Assembly: GCA_947447465.1 (NCBI GenBank)
Contig: CANFKE010000002.1
Coordinates: forward strand, 1 to 64,000
DNA from: Chitinophagaceae bacterium
GTDB taxonomy: Bacteria; Bacteroidota; Bacteroidia; Chitinophagales; Chitinophagaceae
Direction of reading: 5' to 3'
DNA length: 64,000 bases
A model generated the notes under the pieces. It saw only the letters and a program-made list of their open reading frames with translations. It did not search any database and had not been told where the DNA came from. Position 1 is the first letter of the stretch, and the number at the start of each line of letters is the position of its first letter. Below, piece by piece: positions 52,268 through 61,042 of the stretch. The position numbers were made by a program, and so were the translations under genes.

Positions 52268-53200
52268 ATGGCTGTATTTCACAACATAGACAACCTACCT
52301 TCATTTAATAATGCGGTATTGACCATTGGCACATTTGATGGTGTGCATCAGGGGCATCGTGTTATTTTGAAGGAAGTAGTGGTACATGCGGCCAAGGTAG
52401 GCGGGGAGAGTGTGCTTATTACATTTGATCCCCATCCCCGAAAATTATTGTTTCCCGATCAGCCCCTGGGCATCATTACTCCGCTTGATGAAAAGGTGCG
52501 CTTGTTACATGAAGCAGGTATTACGCATATCATAGTTGTACCGTTCACTCAGGAGTTCGCTCATCTATCTGCCAGAGAATATATTGAAGAGTTTCTGGTA
52601 GGTAAGTTCAAGCCGCATAGCATTGTCATTGGTTATGATCATCATTTTGGTCATGACAGAAAGGGCAATATTGATATGCTGAAAGAATATGCGCCTGTGT
52701 ATCATTACCAGATGATAGAGATACCTGCACAGCTAATAGAAGCGGCAGCAGTAAGCTCTACCCGTATACGCAATGCCATAAAGGAGGGGAGAGTAGAAGA
52801 TGCTGCACAAATGCTGGGTCGTGAGTATTCACTGAAGGGCACTGTAGTGCATGGGAATAAGTTGGGTCGTACAATCGGTTATCCTACTGCCAATCTTCAA
52901 TTGCTGGACAATGAACAGATAATGCCTGCCATAGGTGTGTATGCTATTCGTGCCCGGTATAACGGAGTATTATATGGTGCTATGATGAGCATTGGTTATA
53001 ATCCTACGGTAACAGACAAAAAGGAAGTGCGCATAGAAGCTAATATCTTTGATTTTGACAAGGATATCTATGGGGATGAATTGGAGATCATCTTCGTAAA
53101 GCGATTGAGAAATGAGCAGAAGTTCGATTCTCTGGATGCATTGGTGGAACAGATCCATCAAGACAAGCGAGATACACTTGAGGTACTGGCGTTAAGCTAA
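52268..53200 (+). CDS. ribF: Bifunctional riboflavin kinase/FAD synthetase
   Basis: 310 aa. N-terminal FAD synthetase: TIGTFDGVHQGHRVIL, FDPHPRKLLFP, VIGYDHHFGHDRKGN and the SSTRIRNAI motif. C-terminal riboflavin kinase: GNKLGRTIGYPTANLQL, GVYAIRARYNG, PTVTDKKEVRIEANIFDFDKDIYGDEL. It makes FMN and then FAD, used by the flavoproteins of this window. Full length; start supported by the conserved N-terminus. Confidence 0.95.
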   Translation: MAVFHNIDNLPSFNNAVLTIGTFDGVHQGHRVILKEVVVHAAKVGGESVLITFDPHPRKLLFPDQPLGIITPLDEKVRLLHEAGITHIIVVPFTQEFAHLSAREYIEEFLVGKFKPHSIVIGYDHHFGHDRKGNIDMLKEYAPVYHYQMIEIPAQLIEAAAVSSTRIRNAIKEGRVEDAAQMLGREYSLKGTVVHGNKLGRTIGYPTANLQLLDNEQIMPAIGVYAIRARYNGVLYGAMMSIGYNPTVTDKKEVRIEANIFDFDKDIYGDELEIIFVKRLRNEQKFDSLDALVEQIHQDKRDTLEVLALS

Positions 53201-53343
53201 GTTCGAATTCAACAACAGTTTGTATCATCTATTGTAAATGTTCTCATTATTTATCACACCAGCCATATATAGTGGTCAAACATTTATTGGTCATATACGA
53301 TCAACATTTAGTATTATCATTTAACTTTCCGTATCTAATATAA

Positions 53344-54396
53344 ATGTCTGGTTTTATGATGACGAGTAAGCTACACCTGATAGATGAACAAACTTCTCCT
53401 CTGCAACGAATCATGTGGGTGTATAATGCCGATGAGCCACAACGCCGTGTTTTTGAGAACAATATCTGTGCATTTCATATAGGGCAGGGTTATTTTTTAA
53501 GTGTAGCACATAATTTGCGTATTCAGGCAGGTTATTTTAAATCGATAAGCGAAGAGATATACCAGAAAGAGTTGTTGTATAAGCTTGATGGATCGCAAAA
53601 GCTATTTTTGGACCAGCATTATTTTACTGATGAATATAGCCGGAAGATGTACCTGAATAATGTGGATAATACTGCATTGCATGGGATAAATAATATTCTG
53701 AAGCAAAAAAGATTTGATACCCGTTGGGTTACAATGGCTGAAAAGAAGATATGCCAGCCACATCTGGTCATACAATTCAGGGATAATAGTTTTTATAAGG
53801 AAGCGGACATACAACAATACTTTAAACCCCATCAGGTTTTTGTTGAAGGGGAAATAAAGAAGAATACTTTTCTTGTTGAAATTGAGTTGGTTGAAGCCTT
53901 TTACAGTGCGGATATAGCTTTATATAAGGTAGTGAATACACCACAGACCATCATAGATCTAATTCCTTCGATAGATGTAAATTGTGATCTGATAGAGGAA
54001 GATCCGGGTAGTTTACATTGTTTGCAAAGTGCGCCAAGTAGTAGTGCAGGTCGTATGTTCAATACTGCAAAGTTGGAGGGAATAGTAGATCATTTGAATA
54101 TGATGCCCGATGATCTTGGCGGCAATTATGTACATGATGGCTATAGATACCTGGTGAATGGTTACTTCAGGTTTGGTTCGTCAGGCGCGCCATATCTTGT
54201 ATATGATCCTATCAGGTGCAAATATGTGGCCAATGCCATACAGAGTGAAGCGTGTGGCATACAGTTCGATATAAAGCATGAACGAGACGGCAATTTTCAG
54301 TATGATCATGCACTTGCCTCACCATTACACCTTATTAAAGACCAACTGAGAGCACTGAGGGTATGCGATCAATCAGGATTTGAAAACGTCTTTTAG
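53344..54396 (+). CDS. Trypsin-like serine protease without signal peptide
   Basis: 350 aa. A chymotrypsin-fold triad is readable in order: His56 in GQGYFLSVAHNLRI, Asp190 in SADIALYKV, and Ser280 in FRFGSSGAPYLVYD (GxSGxP). Spacing suits the fold with a ~100-residue insertion between His and Asp. There is no signal peptide or membrane helix, so it should be cytosolic, unlike DegP/HtrA; no PDZ domain is seen. No close family was recognised. The stop overlaps the end of the convergent nuclease gene by 24 bases. Confidence 0.7.
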   Translation: MSGFMMTSKLHLIDEQTSPLQRIMWVYNADEPQRRVFENNICAFHIGQGYFLSVAHNLRIQAGYFKSISEEIYQKELLYKLDGSQKLFLDQHYFTDEYSRKMYLNNVDNTALHGINNILKQKRFDTRWVTMAEKKICQPHLVIQFRDNSFYKEADIQQYFKPHQVFVEGEIKKNTFLVEIELVEAFYSADIALYKVVNTPQTIIDLIPSIDVNCDLIEEDPGSLHCLQSAPSSSAGRMFNTAKLEGIVDHLNMMPDDLGGNYVHDGYRYLVNGYFRFGSSGAPYLVYDPIRCKYVANAIQSEACGIQFDIKHERDGNFQYDHALASPLHLIKDQLRALRVCDQSGFENVF

Positions 54397-55140
54397 AATT
54401 GCCGCGAGTCTTATGCCTGCAACAAGAATATCCTGCTCAATAGCTTTTTTATTCTTTGTGGCGTAGGCCTCATCAATCTTTTCGTCTTTATAGTTGTAAA
54501 CGTTCCTGAGTTGAGATCTAGGTTGGCGCATCCAATTCTCTACGTTGATAACTGATAAAGCTGCTATGTCTTCCTTGTCAAAACCCTTCAACATAGACAG
54601 ACAATCGCTTAGTTTGATGTTCTCACCTTCTATCAATTCTGAGTCCCAAACCCGGTGGAGATTTGTGTAGTGACCATTATATTTTACCTCAACTGAATTA
54701 CCTCCTTTGTCGATTCCATATCCTACATGAAGAGGTTGATGGAGATCTCCGGTGAGGTGGAAAATGATGAGCAGATCTTTTTTAATATCCTCCTCCTTCA
54801 TATTTTCTTTGTGCTTCAACTCGTTGATAACACGAGTCAGCTGATTAACAATATTTTCCTCTTTGGTGTTTTCGTAAGTCTTGCCCTCATCTACATTGAC
54901 ATAGTGCCATTGCTTCATGAAATCGTTACGATGATCATTCTTGATCTCATCCATCCAATTAGCGGCCTGCTCAATGGTCATACTCCCCAGATATTTATGC
55001 ACGTTGGCCTTAGTGTTGCTGTCAAGCATGGTGAAAGCAACTTCAGCAACAAGTCCATGTCCGATCTTGCCCCATGCAAATACGCCTGATGGCATAGCCA
55101 TAAATATTGCAGCAGCTATAATTGATGATAATTTTTTCAT
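54373..55140 (-). CDS. Secreted S1/P1-type nuclease
   Basis: 255 aa from the ATG at 55140 (KKLSSIIAAAIFMAM signal peptide). Cleavage after VFA exposes W-GKIGH, whose N-terminal Trp and following His are zinc ligands in this family. Other ligands: IFHLTGDLHQPLHVGYG, LHRVWDSELIE and WHYVNVD. It degrades single-stranded nucleic acids in the periplasm or outside. The ATG at 55161 falls inside the promoter box and is not used. Confidence 0.92.
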   Translation of the reverse strand: MKKLSSIIAAAIFMAMPSGVFAWGKIGHGLVAEVAFTMLDSNTKANVHKYLGSMTIEQAANWMDEIKNDHRNDFMKQWHYVNVDEGKTYENTKEENIVNQLTRVINELKHKENMKEEDIKKDLLIIFHLTGDLHQPLHVGYGIDKGGNSVEVKYNGHYTNLHRVWDSELIEGENIKLSDCLSMLKGFDKEDIAALSVINVENWMRQPRSQLRNVYNYKDEKIDEAYATKNKKAIEQDILVAGIRLAAILKDVFKS

Positions 55141-55158
55141 GAAATTTATTTGTTGAAG

Positions 55159-55166
55159 CAAAGATA
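55159..55166 (-). promoter_or_regulatory. -7 box TATCTTTG of the S1/P1 nuclease gene
   Basis: CAAAGATA on the plus strand, 18 bases before the start at 55140; matches TAnnTTTG and fixes the start choice. Confidence 0.5.
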
Positions 55167-55177
55167 TAGAAACAATA

Positions 55178-55211
55178 AAGGCGTTGAGATATGTTTAGTA
55201 TCCAACGCCTT
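55178..55211 (-). terminator. Terminator of sucA
   Basis: AAGGCGTTG and CAACGCCTT form a 9-base perfect stem with a 16-base loop, 23 bases after the sucA stop, with T-rich sequence following on the minus strand. Confidence 0.6.
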
Positions 55212-55233
55212 ATTTGTTAGTTAATTATTTTGA

Positions 55234-57975
55234 TCACAATGCGAATGCATCATCAACCAACTGCTGTTGCTCAATGGCATGTTTCTTAGCGAAACCAGTT
55301 GCCGGAGATGCACTTGCCAAACGGCTGATGTACTTAATAGGGAAGTTCTCCAGAGTCATGCTAAGGAAAGGCAATGCACCCATATTCCTTGGCTCTTCCT
55401 GAACCCAAACCCACTCCGCTTTCTTATACTTTTCGCGCAACTCGTTAAGTTGTGCCTGAGGAAGAGGATATATTTGTTCCAAACGAACCACAGCAACATC
55501 TTCGCGCTTGTCTGTGATCTGCTTTTCACTGATGTCGAAATATACTTTACCGGTACATAATACTACACGTTTTACTTTCTTGGCATCAGTAATATTCGGG
55601 TCGTCTATCACTTCTTTGAAACCACCTGTTGTAAAGTCGGCCATAGGTGAATAAGCACGAATATGACGCAGATTTGCTTTAGGAGCAAAGTTGATCATTG
55701 GCTTACGGAAATTCCATGCCAACTGTCTGCGCAGACCATGGAAGAAGTTGGCAGCTGTAGTGATATTGGTAATGGTCATATTCAACTCGGCACACATGAG
55801 CAGGAAACGTTCCATACGAGCACTTGAGTGCTCAGGACCGCCACCTTCATATCCATGAGGTAGTAATAAGACCAAACCGTTCATAGCTCCCCATTTCTGT
55901 TCGCCACTTGTAAGGTATTGGTCAATTATTGTCTGAGCACCGTTAGAGAAGTCTCCATACTGAGCTTCCCAAAGTACCAGATTATTAGGGTTAGCCATAG
56001 CATAACCATACTCAAAGCCCATTACTGCAAATTCACTCAAGAGTGAATTGTAGATATACATCTTACCTTGTTTATCGGCAAGACGGCTTAAGCGGTTATA
56101 AGGCAGGTTAGTATTCTGGTCGTAGATGACCGCATGACGATGAGAGAAAGTACCACGTTTTACATCTTCCCCACTCAGGCGTACTTCTTTCCCTTCTGCA
56201 AGTAAACTTGCATAAGCGATCAATTCTCCTGTCGCCCAGTCCACTTTACCTTCAGTTTCGTAAAGTTTTACTTTGTCATTCAGTAATTTTTCGACTTTTT
56301 TCAGCGGGCTGAAACCTTCAGGCCACTGCATAAGTGAGGTGAATATTTTTTTGAAAGTATCCTCAGTTATTGATGTATCCGGTGAGCTGCTGAAATTTTC
56401 AGCCTTAGCTTTACGCAATTCTTTCCACCACAATTCCGGTTTCTGATATGCATAAGGAAGAGGTTTTTGTTTTGCTTCATCGAGGCGCTGTTGCAGATCG
56501 TCCCAGAAACGAGTTTCCATATCCTTAGCCATAGCCTGAGCATCAGCTTCACCATGTTGTAACAGATACTGAGTATAAACTTCGCGTGGATTCTGATGTT
56601 TGTCGATCAGCGCATACAACTGTGGTTGTGTGAACTTAGGTTCATCACCTTCATTATGGCCATGTTTGCGATAGCAAACCATATCAATAAAGATATCTTC
56701 GTTGAATTTCTGACGATAAGCTACAGCGAAAGCCGCGCACTTAACAACCGCTTCAGCATCATCTCCATTTACGTGCAATACAGGAGCGTGAACAATAGAT
56801 GCCAGACTGGTGCAGTAGTCTGATGAACGAGCGTCGTCAAAATCTGTTGTAAAACCGATCTGGTTGTTGATCACATAGTGAATAGTACCACCTGTGCTGT
56901 AACCTTCCAGCTTAGACATTTGCAACAGTTCATAACCGATACCCTGGCCTGCAACGGCAGCATCACCATGAATGAGTATTGGTAATACTTTGTGGTATTC
57001 GCAATTATAGAGCGTATCTGCTTTAGCCCTAGCAAAACCGGCAACAACCGGATTTACTGCCTCAAGATGAGACGGATTAGGTGTAAGCTGTACATTGATC
57101 TTCTTATTGTTGGGGGTAATGATGTCTGACTGGAAGCCTAAGTGATATTTTACATCACCACTGCCCATAGTCATATCTTCCGGCAGATTGCCTTCAAATT
57201 CAGAGAATATCTGTTCGTATGTCTTCTTAAGTGTATTGGCCAATATGTTGAGTCGGCCGCGATGCGCCATACCAATTACCACTTCAGCAACACCTGCATC
57301 TGCCGCATCATTTAGAATTGTGTCGAGTGCAGCGATAGTGCTTTCCCCGCCTTCTAAACCAAAACGCTTTTGTCCAATGAACTTAGTATTGAGGAATTTT
57401 TCAAATATCACACCTTCATTCAACTTCTCCAATATGCGTTTTCTTTGGGTAATAGACAAAGGCTTCATCATCATAGCCTCATAATTTGTCTTGACCCATT
57501 CGCATTTTTCTGTGCTGTTGATGTAAGTAAACTCTATGCCTATGTTACTTGTGTATAAAGTTTGCAGTCTGGTGAGGATCTCTTTAAGTGTAGCGCCACT
57601 CATTCCCAGATAATTGCCTGCAAAGAATGTAGTGTTCAGATCGGCGTCAGAGAGATTGAAGCGGCTGAGCTCTAATTCTGAGTGACGATCTTTACGAGAG
57701 CGTATTGGGTTTGTTGTTGCAGATAAGTGTCCTCTCTTACGGTAAGCACGAATGAGTTGGAATACGCCCAACTCTTTAGTCATCTGGTCTCCGCTTACAG
57801 GTCCCTTGCTGACAGTTGCCGCAGTGCTGTTACCCAATTGGTTAGACGCAAAGTCGAAGCCTTCAAAGAATTTTTTCCATTCCGGATCTACCTGAGTTGA
57901 GTCTTTAACAAAATCATTGTACAGAGATTCGATGTAAGCTGATGTTGGTCCTGTTACGTAAGAGAAGTCCTTCAT
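55234..57975 (-). CDS. sucA: 2-oxoglutarate dehydrogenase E1 component
   Basis: 913 aa from the ATG at 57975 (MKDFSYVTGPTSAYIESLY), the conserved E1o start; the frame extends to 58020 without support. ThDP enzyme of the citric acid cycle that decarboxylates 2-oxoglutarate and passes succinyl groups to E2. Signatures: GMAHRGRLNILANTLKK, HGDAAVAGQGIGYELLQMS, VNGDDAEAVVKCA, YRKHGHNEGDEPKFTQP, FEYGYAMANPNNLVLWEAQYGDFSNGAQ. sucB is not next to it. Confidence 0.96.
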   Translation of the reverse strand: MKDFSYVTGPTSAYIESLYNDFVKDSTQVDPEWKKFFEGFDFASNQLGNSTAATVSKGPVSGDQMTKELGVFQLIRAYRKRGHLSATTNPIRSRKDRHSELELSRFNLSDADLNTTFFAGNYLGMSGATLKEILTRLQTLYTSNIGIEFTYINSTEKCEWVKTNYEAMMMKPLSITQRKRILEKLNEGVIFEKFLNTKFIGQKRFGLEGGESTIAALDTILNDAADAGVAEVVIGMAHRGRLNILANTLKKTYEQIFSEFEGNLPEDMTMGSGDVKYHLGFQSDIITPNNKKINVQLTPNPSHLEAVNPVVAGFARAKADTLYNCEYHKVLPILIHGDAAVAGQGIGYELLQMSKLEGYSTGGTIHYVINNQIGFTTDFDDARSSDYCTSLASIVHAPVLHVNGDDAEAVVKCAAFAVAYRQKFNEDIFIDMVCYRKHGHNEGDEPKFTQPQLYALIDKHQNPREVYTQYLLQHGEADAQAMAKDMETRFWDDLQQRLDEAKQKPLPYAYQKPELWWKELRKAKAENFSSSPDTSITEDTFKKIFTSLMQWPEGFSPLKKVEKLLNDKVKLYETEGKVDWATGELIAYASLLAEGKEVRLSGEDVKRGTFSHRHAVIYDQNTNLPYNRLSRLADKQGKMYIYNSLLSEFAVMGFEYGYAMANPNNLVLWEAQYGDFSNGAQTIIDQYLTSGEQKWGAMNGLVLLLPHGYEGGGPEHSSARMERFLLMCAELNMTITNITTAANFFHGLRRQLAWNFRKPMINFAPKANLRHIRAYSPMADFTTGGFKEVIDDPNITDAKKVKRVVLCTGKVYFDISEKQITDKREDVAVVRLEQIYPLPQAQLNELREKYKKAEWVWVQEEPRNMGALPFLSMTLENFPIKYISRLASASPATGFAKKHAIEQQQLVDDAFAL

Positions 57976-58276
57976 TGTCAGAGAAAAGTATTTTTTATTA
58001 GCAAAAAGCGAAATAACCAACCGTTTTTAAGAAAGTAGCCTGTTATGGTCGCAAATTTAGTTTAAAATGATCAAAAGAATAGCCTATTTACAACAGTGCT
58101 ATAATATTCGCCTAAATTATCAATTTATTCGTAATTCAGACTCATTATCATCGCTAAAATAGTATCTATTATTTTCTGAAATGGTTTTTGTGTTCAATAA
58201 CCTATTCATTTCCTTATGAAGGCTATTTATCAGCGTTAATAGTGCCATTTATACAAAATACCATCCGTAATCTTAC
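57976..58276. other. 301-base gap before sucA
   Basis: AT-rich, no gene. It carries CAAATTTA (58052-58059), which reads TAAATTTG on the minus strand, a possible -7 box for sucA about 77 bases before its start. Nothing else was seen. Confidence 0.5.
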
Positions 58277-59047
58277 TTATTGCTTGTCGGTACTGAGTTT
58301 TAGTCTAACGGCAGTTACCATTTTACAAGGGATCTCATCAAAATCAATATTATGAGAGTAAATGTGTACCCTGATATGCTCCCCATCTTTTTTTACATGT
58401 GTCCAGTGATTATCATCATAAAAGCCACTCTTGTATTCTCTGTTAACTGTATTCATAAGAGCAGGGATATCAGCAGGGGGGCGAATGTCTTTTATAGTCA
58501 TTGATAAAAATTCCTGTTCGGAATAGCCATAGTAAAAAATAGCGGCTCTGTTGACTGCTACAAAGCTAAGATCATCCATGTTGTACACCCACATTGGCAG
58601 TGGGTGATCTCTGAAGATGCTCATGTACTGCTCTTTAGATCGTTGCAATTCATTAAGAATTTTTTTACGTTCGATCGTATATTGTACGCATTTCCGGAAG
58701 AGAGGTAAAGTAATTTCGTCCTTTATCAGATAATCCTGCGCAGCGATTTCCTCAGATTGATTTTTAGCATGTTCTTCATTATCGGAGCATACCAGTATAA
58801 CAGGTACTTTGGCAAATTGCTTCCTGAAGATATTTTTATGGGCTGTAGTTGTTGCGCCTTCTATTTCGTCATTAATAAATATGATGGCGGGTATCTGGGC
58901 ACTATTTATGACCTCAGATAATTCTCTAAGTTGAACAATACGGTCTTGCCGGTAACCACATGCAACAGCGAATTTGCGCAGTCGGGCAAATTCAGCATAA
59001 TTATTATTGATTATCCATACCGGTTTGTTGGTTGTCATATCCCTCAC
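58277..59047 (-). CDS. Degenerate receiver-PAS protein
   Basis: 256 aa (ATG 59047; 59038 is possible). The first ~125 residues have the strand/helix pattern of a receiver (VWIINNNYAEFARLRKF, PAIIFINDEIEG, VPVILVCSDNEE, QDYLIKDE), but the acidic pair is replaced by INNN and the phosphoacceptor region is altered. A coiled linker leads to a PAS domain (~143-250; IFRDHPLPMWVYNMDDLSFVAVN). No output domain. It probably works through protein contacts rather than phosphorylation. Confidence 0.72.
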   Translation of the reverse strand: MRDMTTNKPVWIINNNYAEFARLRKFAVACGYRQDRIVQLRELSEVINSAQIPAIIFINDEIEGATTTAHKNIFRKQFAKVPVILVCSDNEEHAKNQSEEIAAQDYLIKDEITLPLFRKCVQYTIERKKILNELQRSKEQYMSIFRDHPLPMWVYNMDDLSFVAVNRAAIFYYGYSEQEFLSMTIKDIRPPADIPALMNTVNREYKSGFYDDNHWTHVKKDGEHIRVHIYSHNIDFDEIPCKMVTAVRLKLSTDKQ

Positions 59048-59157
59048 TCTTGAATCGTACGACTATATTAGTAATAATTTTGAACAGCCGATTAGAAATA
59101 GTCACTCCTTGTCAATTAATTACAAAGACGTTACAATTCAAAATTACTGTATTACTG

Positions 59158-59946
59158 TTACCAGTCACTTTTTATCATTTTAATTCTGCCTATTATATAA
59201 TAAGCTCCTATCCAAAAAATAGAAACGAATATCAATGCTTGTGTAGAATATGCTGAATTTATTACCATTGAGCTCATTGGTTCAACTTTTGAAACAGGTA
59301 ACAAATTGGCGCTGGAATCCATAGGCAGATAATAACCCAAAGTCAAATGCAGTTTTGCTGAAAGAAATTGATTGAGGAGCAGTTCAACTATATATGAGTA
59401 TAAAAGGAAAATAATTATGACCATACCACTACGTTTCAGGAATAATGATAAAGTAAGTGCCAGTCCAAAGTAGTTGAGTGTGAGAATAAAAACATACAGT
59501 ACATTGATGAAATTGTTGCCTATATCAGCAAATGATGAGCCGCCGGATAATCCGAAAAATATGCCTTGCAATACTGCATAAAGAGTGATAACCAGACTTA
59601 ATACAATTACAACTCCCCATTTAGCATGAAAGAATTGCTCTCGCTTCCAACCGTCAATAATATTTTGTCTGTTTGTTCTGAATTGAAATTCATTGGTTGT
59701 CAGTATGATAATGATCACAGAAAGCAATCCGGAAAAGACCTTAGTTATATAGCATACTTTGTTCCACACGTTTGAAAATGAATAGTCCGCTCCCAGTACA
59801 CTTACCCCTTTTGCTCCGGCATTCATGATGCCGGAAATAATGAAATGGTTGGTCAGTGCTATAAGTATGAGGAATAATACAGAAATTATCCAGAAGGTGT
59901 TGTATTTCTTTACTTTAAGCCATTCTATTTGAAGCAGATCGAACAT
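59158..59946 (-). CDS. ABC-2 type transporter permease
   Basis: 262 aa with six membrane helices and the usual N-terminus for this group (LLQIEWLKVKKYNTFWI), then TNEFQFRTNRQNIIDGWKREQF between helices 2 and 3. It is the membrane partner of the ATPase encoded 46 bases upstream; the exported substrate is unknown. Confidence 0.85.
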   Translation of the reverse strand: MFDLLQIEWLKVKKYNTFWIISVLFLILIALTNHFIISGIMNAGAKGVSVLGADYSFSNVWNKVCYITKVFSGLLSVIIIILTTNEFQFRTNRQNIIDGWKREQFFHAKWGVVIVLSLVITLYAVLQGIFFGLSGGSSFADIGNNFINVLYVFILTLNYFGLALTLSLFLKRSGMVIIIFLLYSYIVELLLNQFLSAKLHLTLGYYLPMDSSANLLPVSKVEPMSSMVINSAYSTQALIFVSIFWIGAYYIIGRIKMIKSDW

Positions 59947-59992
59947 GATATCTTAGGTTATTGGTGATATAATTTGAATACTACTGAAATCT

Positions 59993-60883
59993 CTACTGAT
60001 TAGTAAGTTCCATGAATTTTGTTTCCAGGCTCTTTTTTCTGAGCGACAGATGAGATAGAACGATGCCTCTATTAAGGCAGAACTCATTGATGTGAGCTGT
60101 AGTGATCCCTTCGTTGCAAGTTATTTGCAAAGTTTGTTCTGTTTTGTTCACTTTCTTTACTCCTTGCATTTCTCTTACCGTATTTTCAAGTAAGATCATG
60201 TCCGTAGCCATTATTTCAATTTGATCCTCGCTTATCAATACTTCATTGACAGGCCCGTTCAGTAGCAGGTTGCCCCGCTTTAGGATAGCAACATGTGTGC
60301 ACACTTTTTCTATCTCATCGAGCAGATGACTGGCAATAATGATCGTAATTCCTTGTTTGTTGAGATCAAGGATCAATTCTCTTATTTCAGCTATACCATT
60401 TGGATCAAGACCATTAGTAGGTTCATCCAATACTAATACTTTAGGGCTGTCGAGCAGGGCAGCGCCAATAGCCAAACGTTGTTTCATGCCCAGAGAGTAG
60501 CTTTGAAATTTACTGTCCTTACGTTCAGTAAGTCCCACTATCTCCAATACACGAAGTCTGTCATCCATGCCTTTACGTTTCAATGCGGCTGATACCGCAA
60601 GATTATCATAAGCCGACATGTAATGATAGAAGTTCGGAGTTTCCAGCAAGCAGCCAATCTGTCTTCTGGCGGCATCTGGTGGTATACCTCCCAACCAGCT
60701 GTAGGAGCCACCATCGGACTGCAGTACATCCATGATAATTGCCAATAAAGTTGTTTTGCCACTGCCATTAGGGCCAAGTACTCCAAATACACTGCCTTCG
60801 GGTACATCAAAAGATACATTATTCAATGCCTTGATAGGCCCGTAAGATTTGGAGATATTCTGAATGGAGATGATCGGTTGCAA
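59993..60883 (-). CDS. ABC transporter ATP-binding protein
   Basis: 296 aa. Walker A LGPNGSGKTTLLAI, Q-loop LLETPNFYHYMSAYDNL, signature YSLGMKQRLAIGAALL, Walker B VLVLDEPTNGLDP, H-loop ASHLLDEI. Single ATPase domain with a ~70-residue C-terminal extension, as in ABC-2 exporters. Forms an operon with the permease. Confidence 0.93.
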   Translation of the reverse strand: MQPIISIQNISKSYGPIKALNNVSFDVPEGSVFGVLGPNGSGKTTLLAIIMDVLQSDGGSYSWLGGIPPDAARRQIGCLLETPNFYHYMSAYDNLAVSAALKRKGMDDRLRVLEIVGLTERKDSKFQSYSLGMKQRLAIGAALLDSPKVLVLDEPTNGLDPNGIAEIRELILDLNKQGITIIIASHLLDEIEKVCTHVAILKRGNLLLNGPVNEVLISEDQIEIMATDMILLENTVREMQGVKKVNKTEQTLQITCNEGITTAHINEFCLNRGIVLSHLSLRKKSLETKFMELTNQ

Positions 60884-60965
60884 GGTTGAAAGAATTTTAT
60901 CGAAAGTAGGTATAAATTTTACTAAACTATATATCCATCACCGACTACTTAGTGGCATTAACCGA

Positions 60966-61000
60966 TAAAAACAAGGCCCGGCATAGTGCCGAGCCTTGTT
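60966..61000 (-). terminator. Terminator of the S9 peptidase gene
   Basis: AACAAGGC-C-CGGC, loop, GCCG-A-GCCTTGTT, with a T-run on the minus strand. It lies 43 bases after the peptidase stop. Confidence 0.85.
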
Positions 61001-61042
61001 CAATACTGTTCTGTGAAATTAAAAATACCAGTAATGTCAGTA

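Noticed and set aside
52096-52308. 70-codon frame before ribF
   Set aside because: No recognised domain and it runs into the ribF start in another frame; probably chance.
53201-53216. GTTCGAATTC as a tRNA T-loop
   Set aside because: No acceptor, D or anticodon stems can be formed around it.
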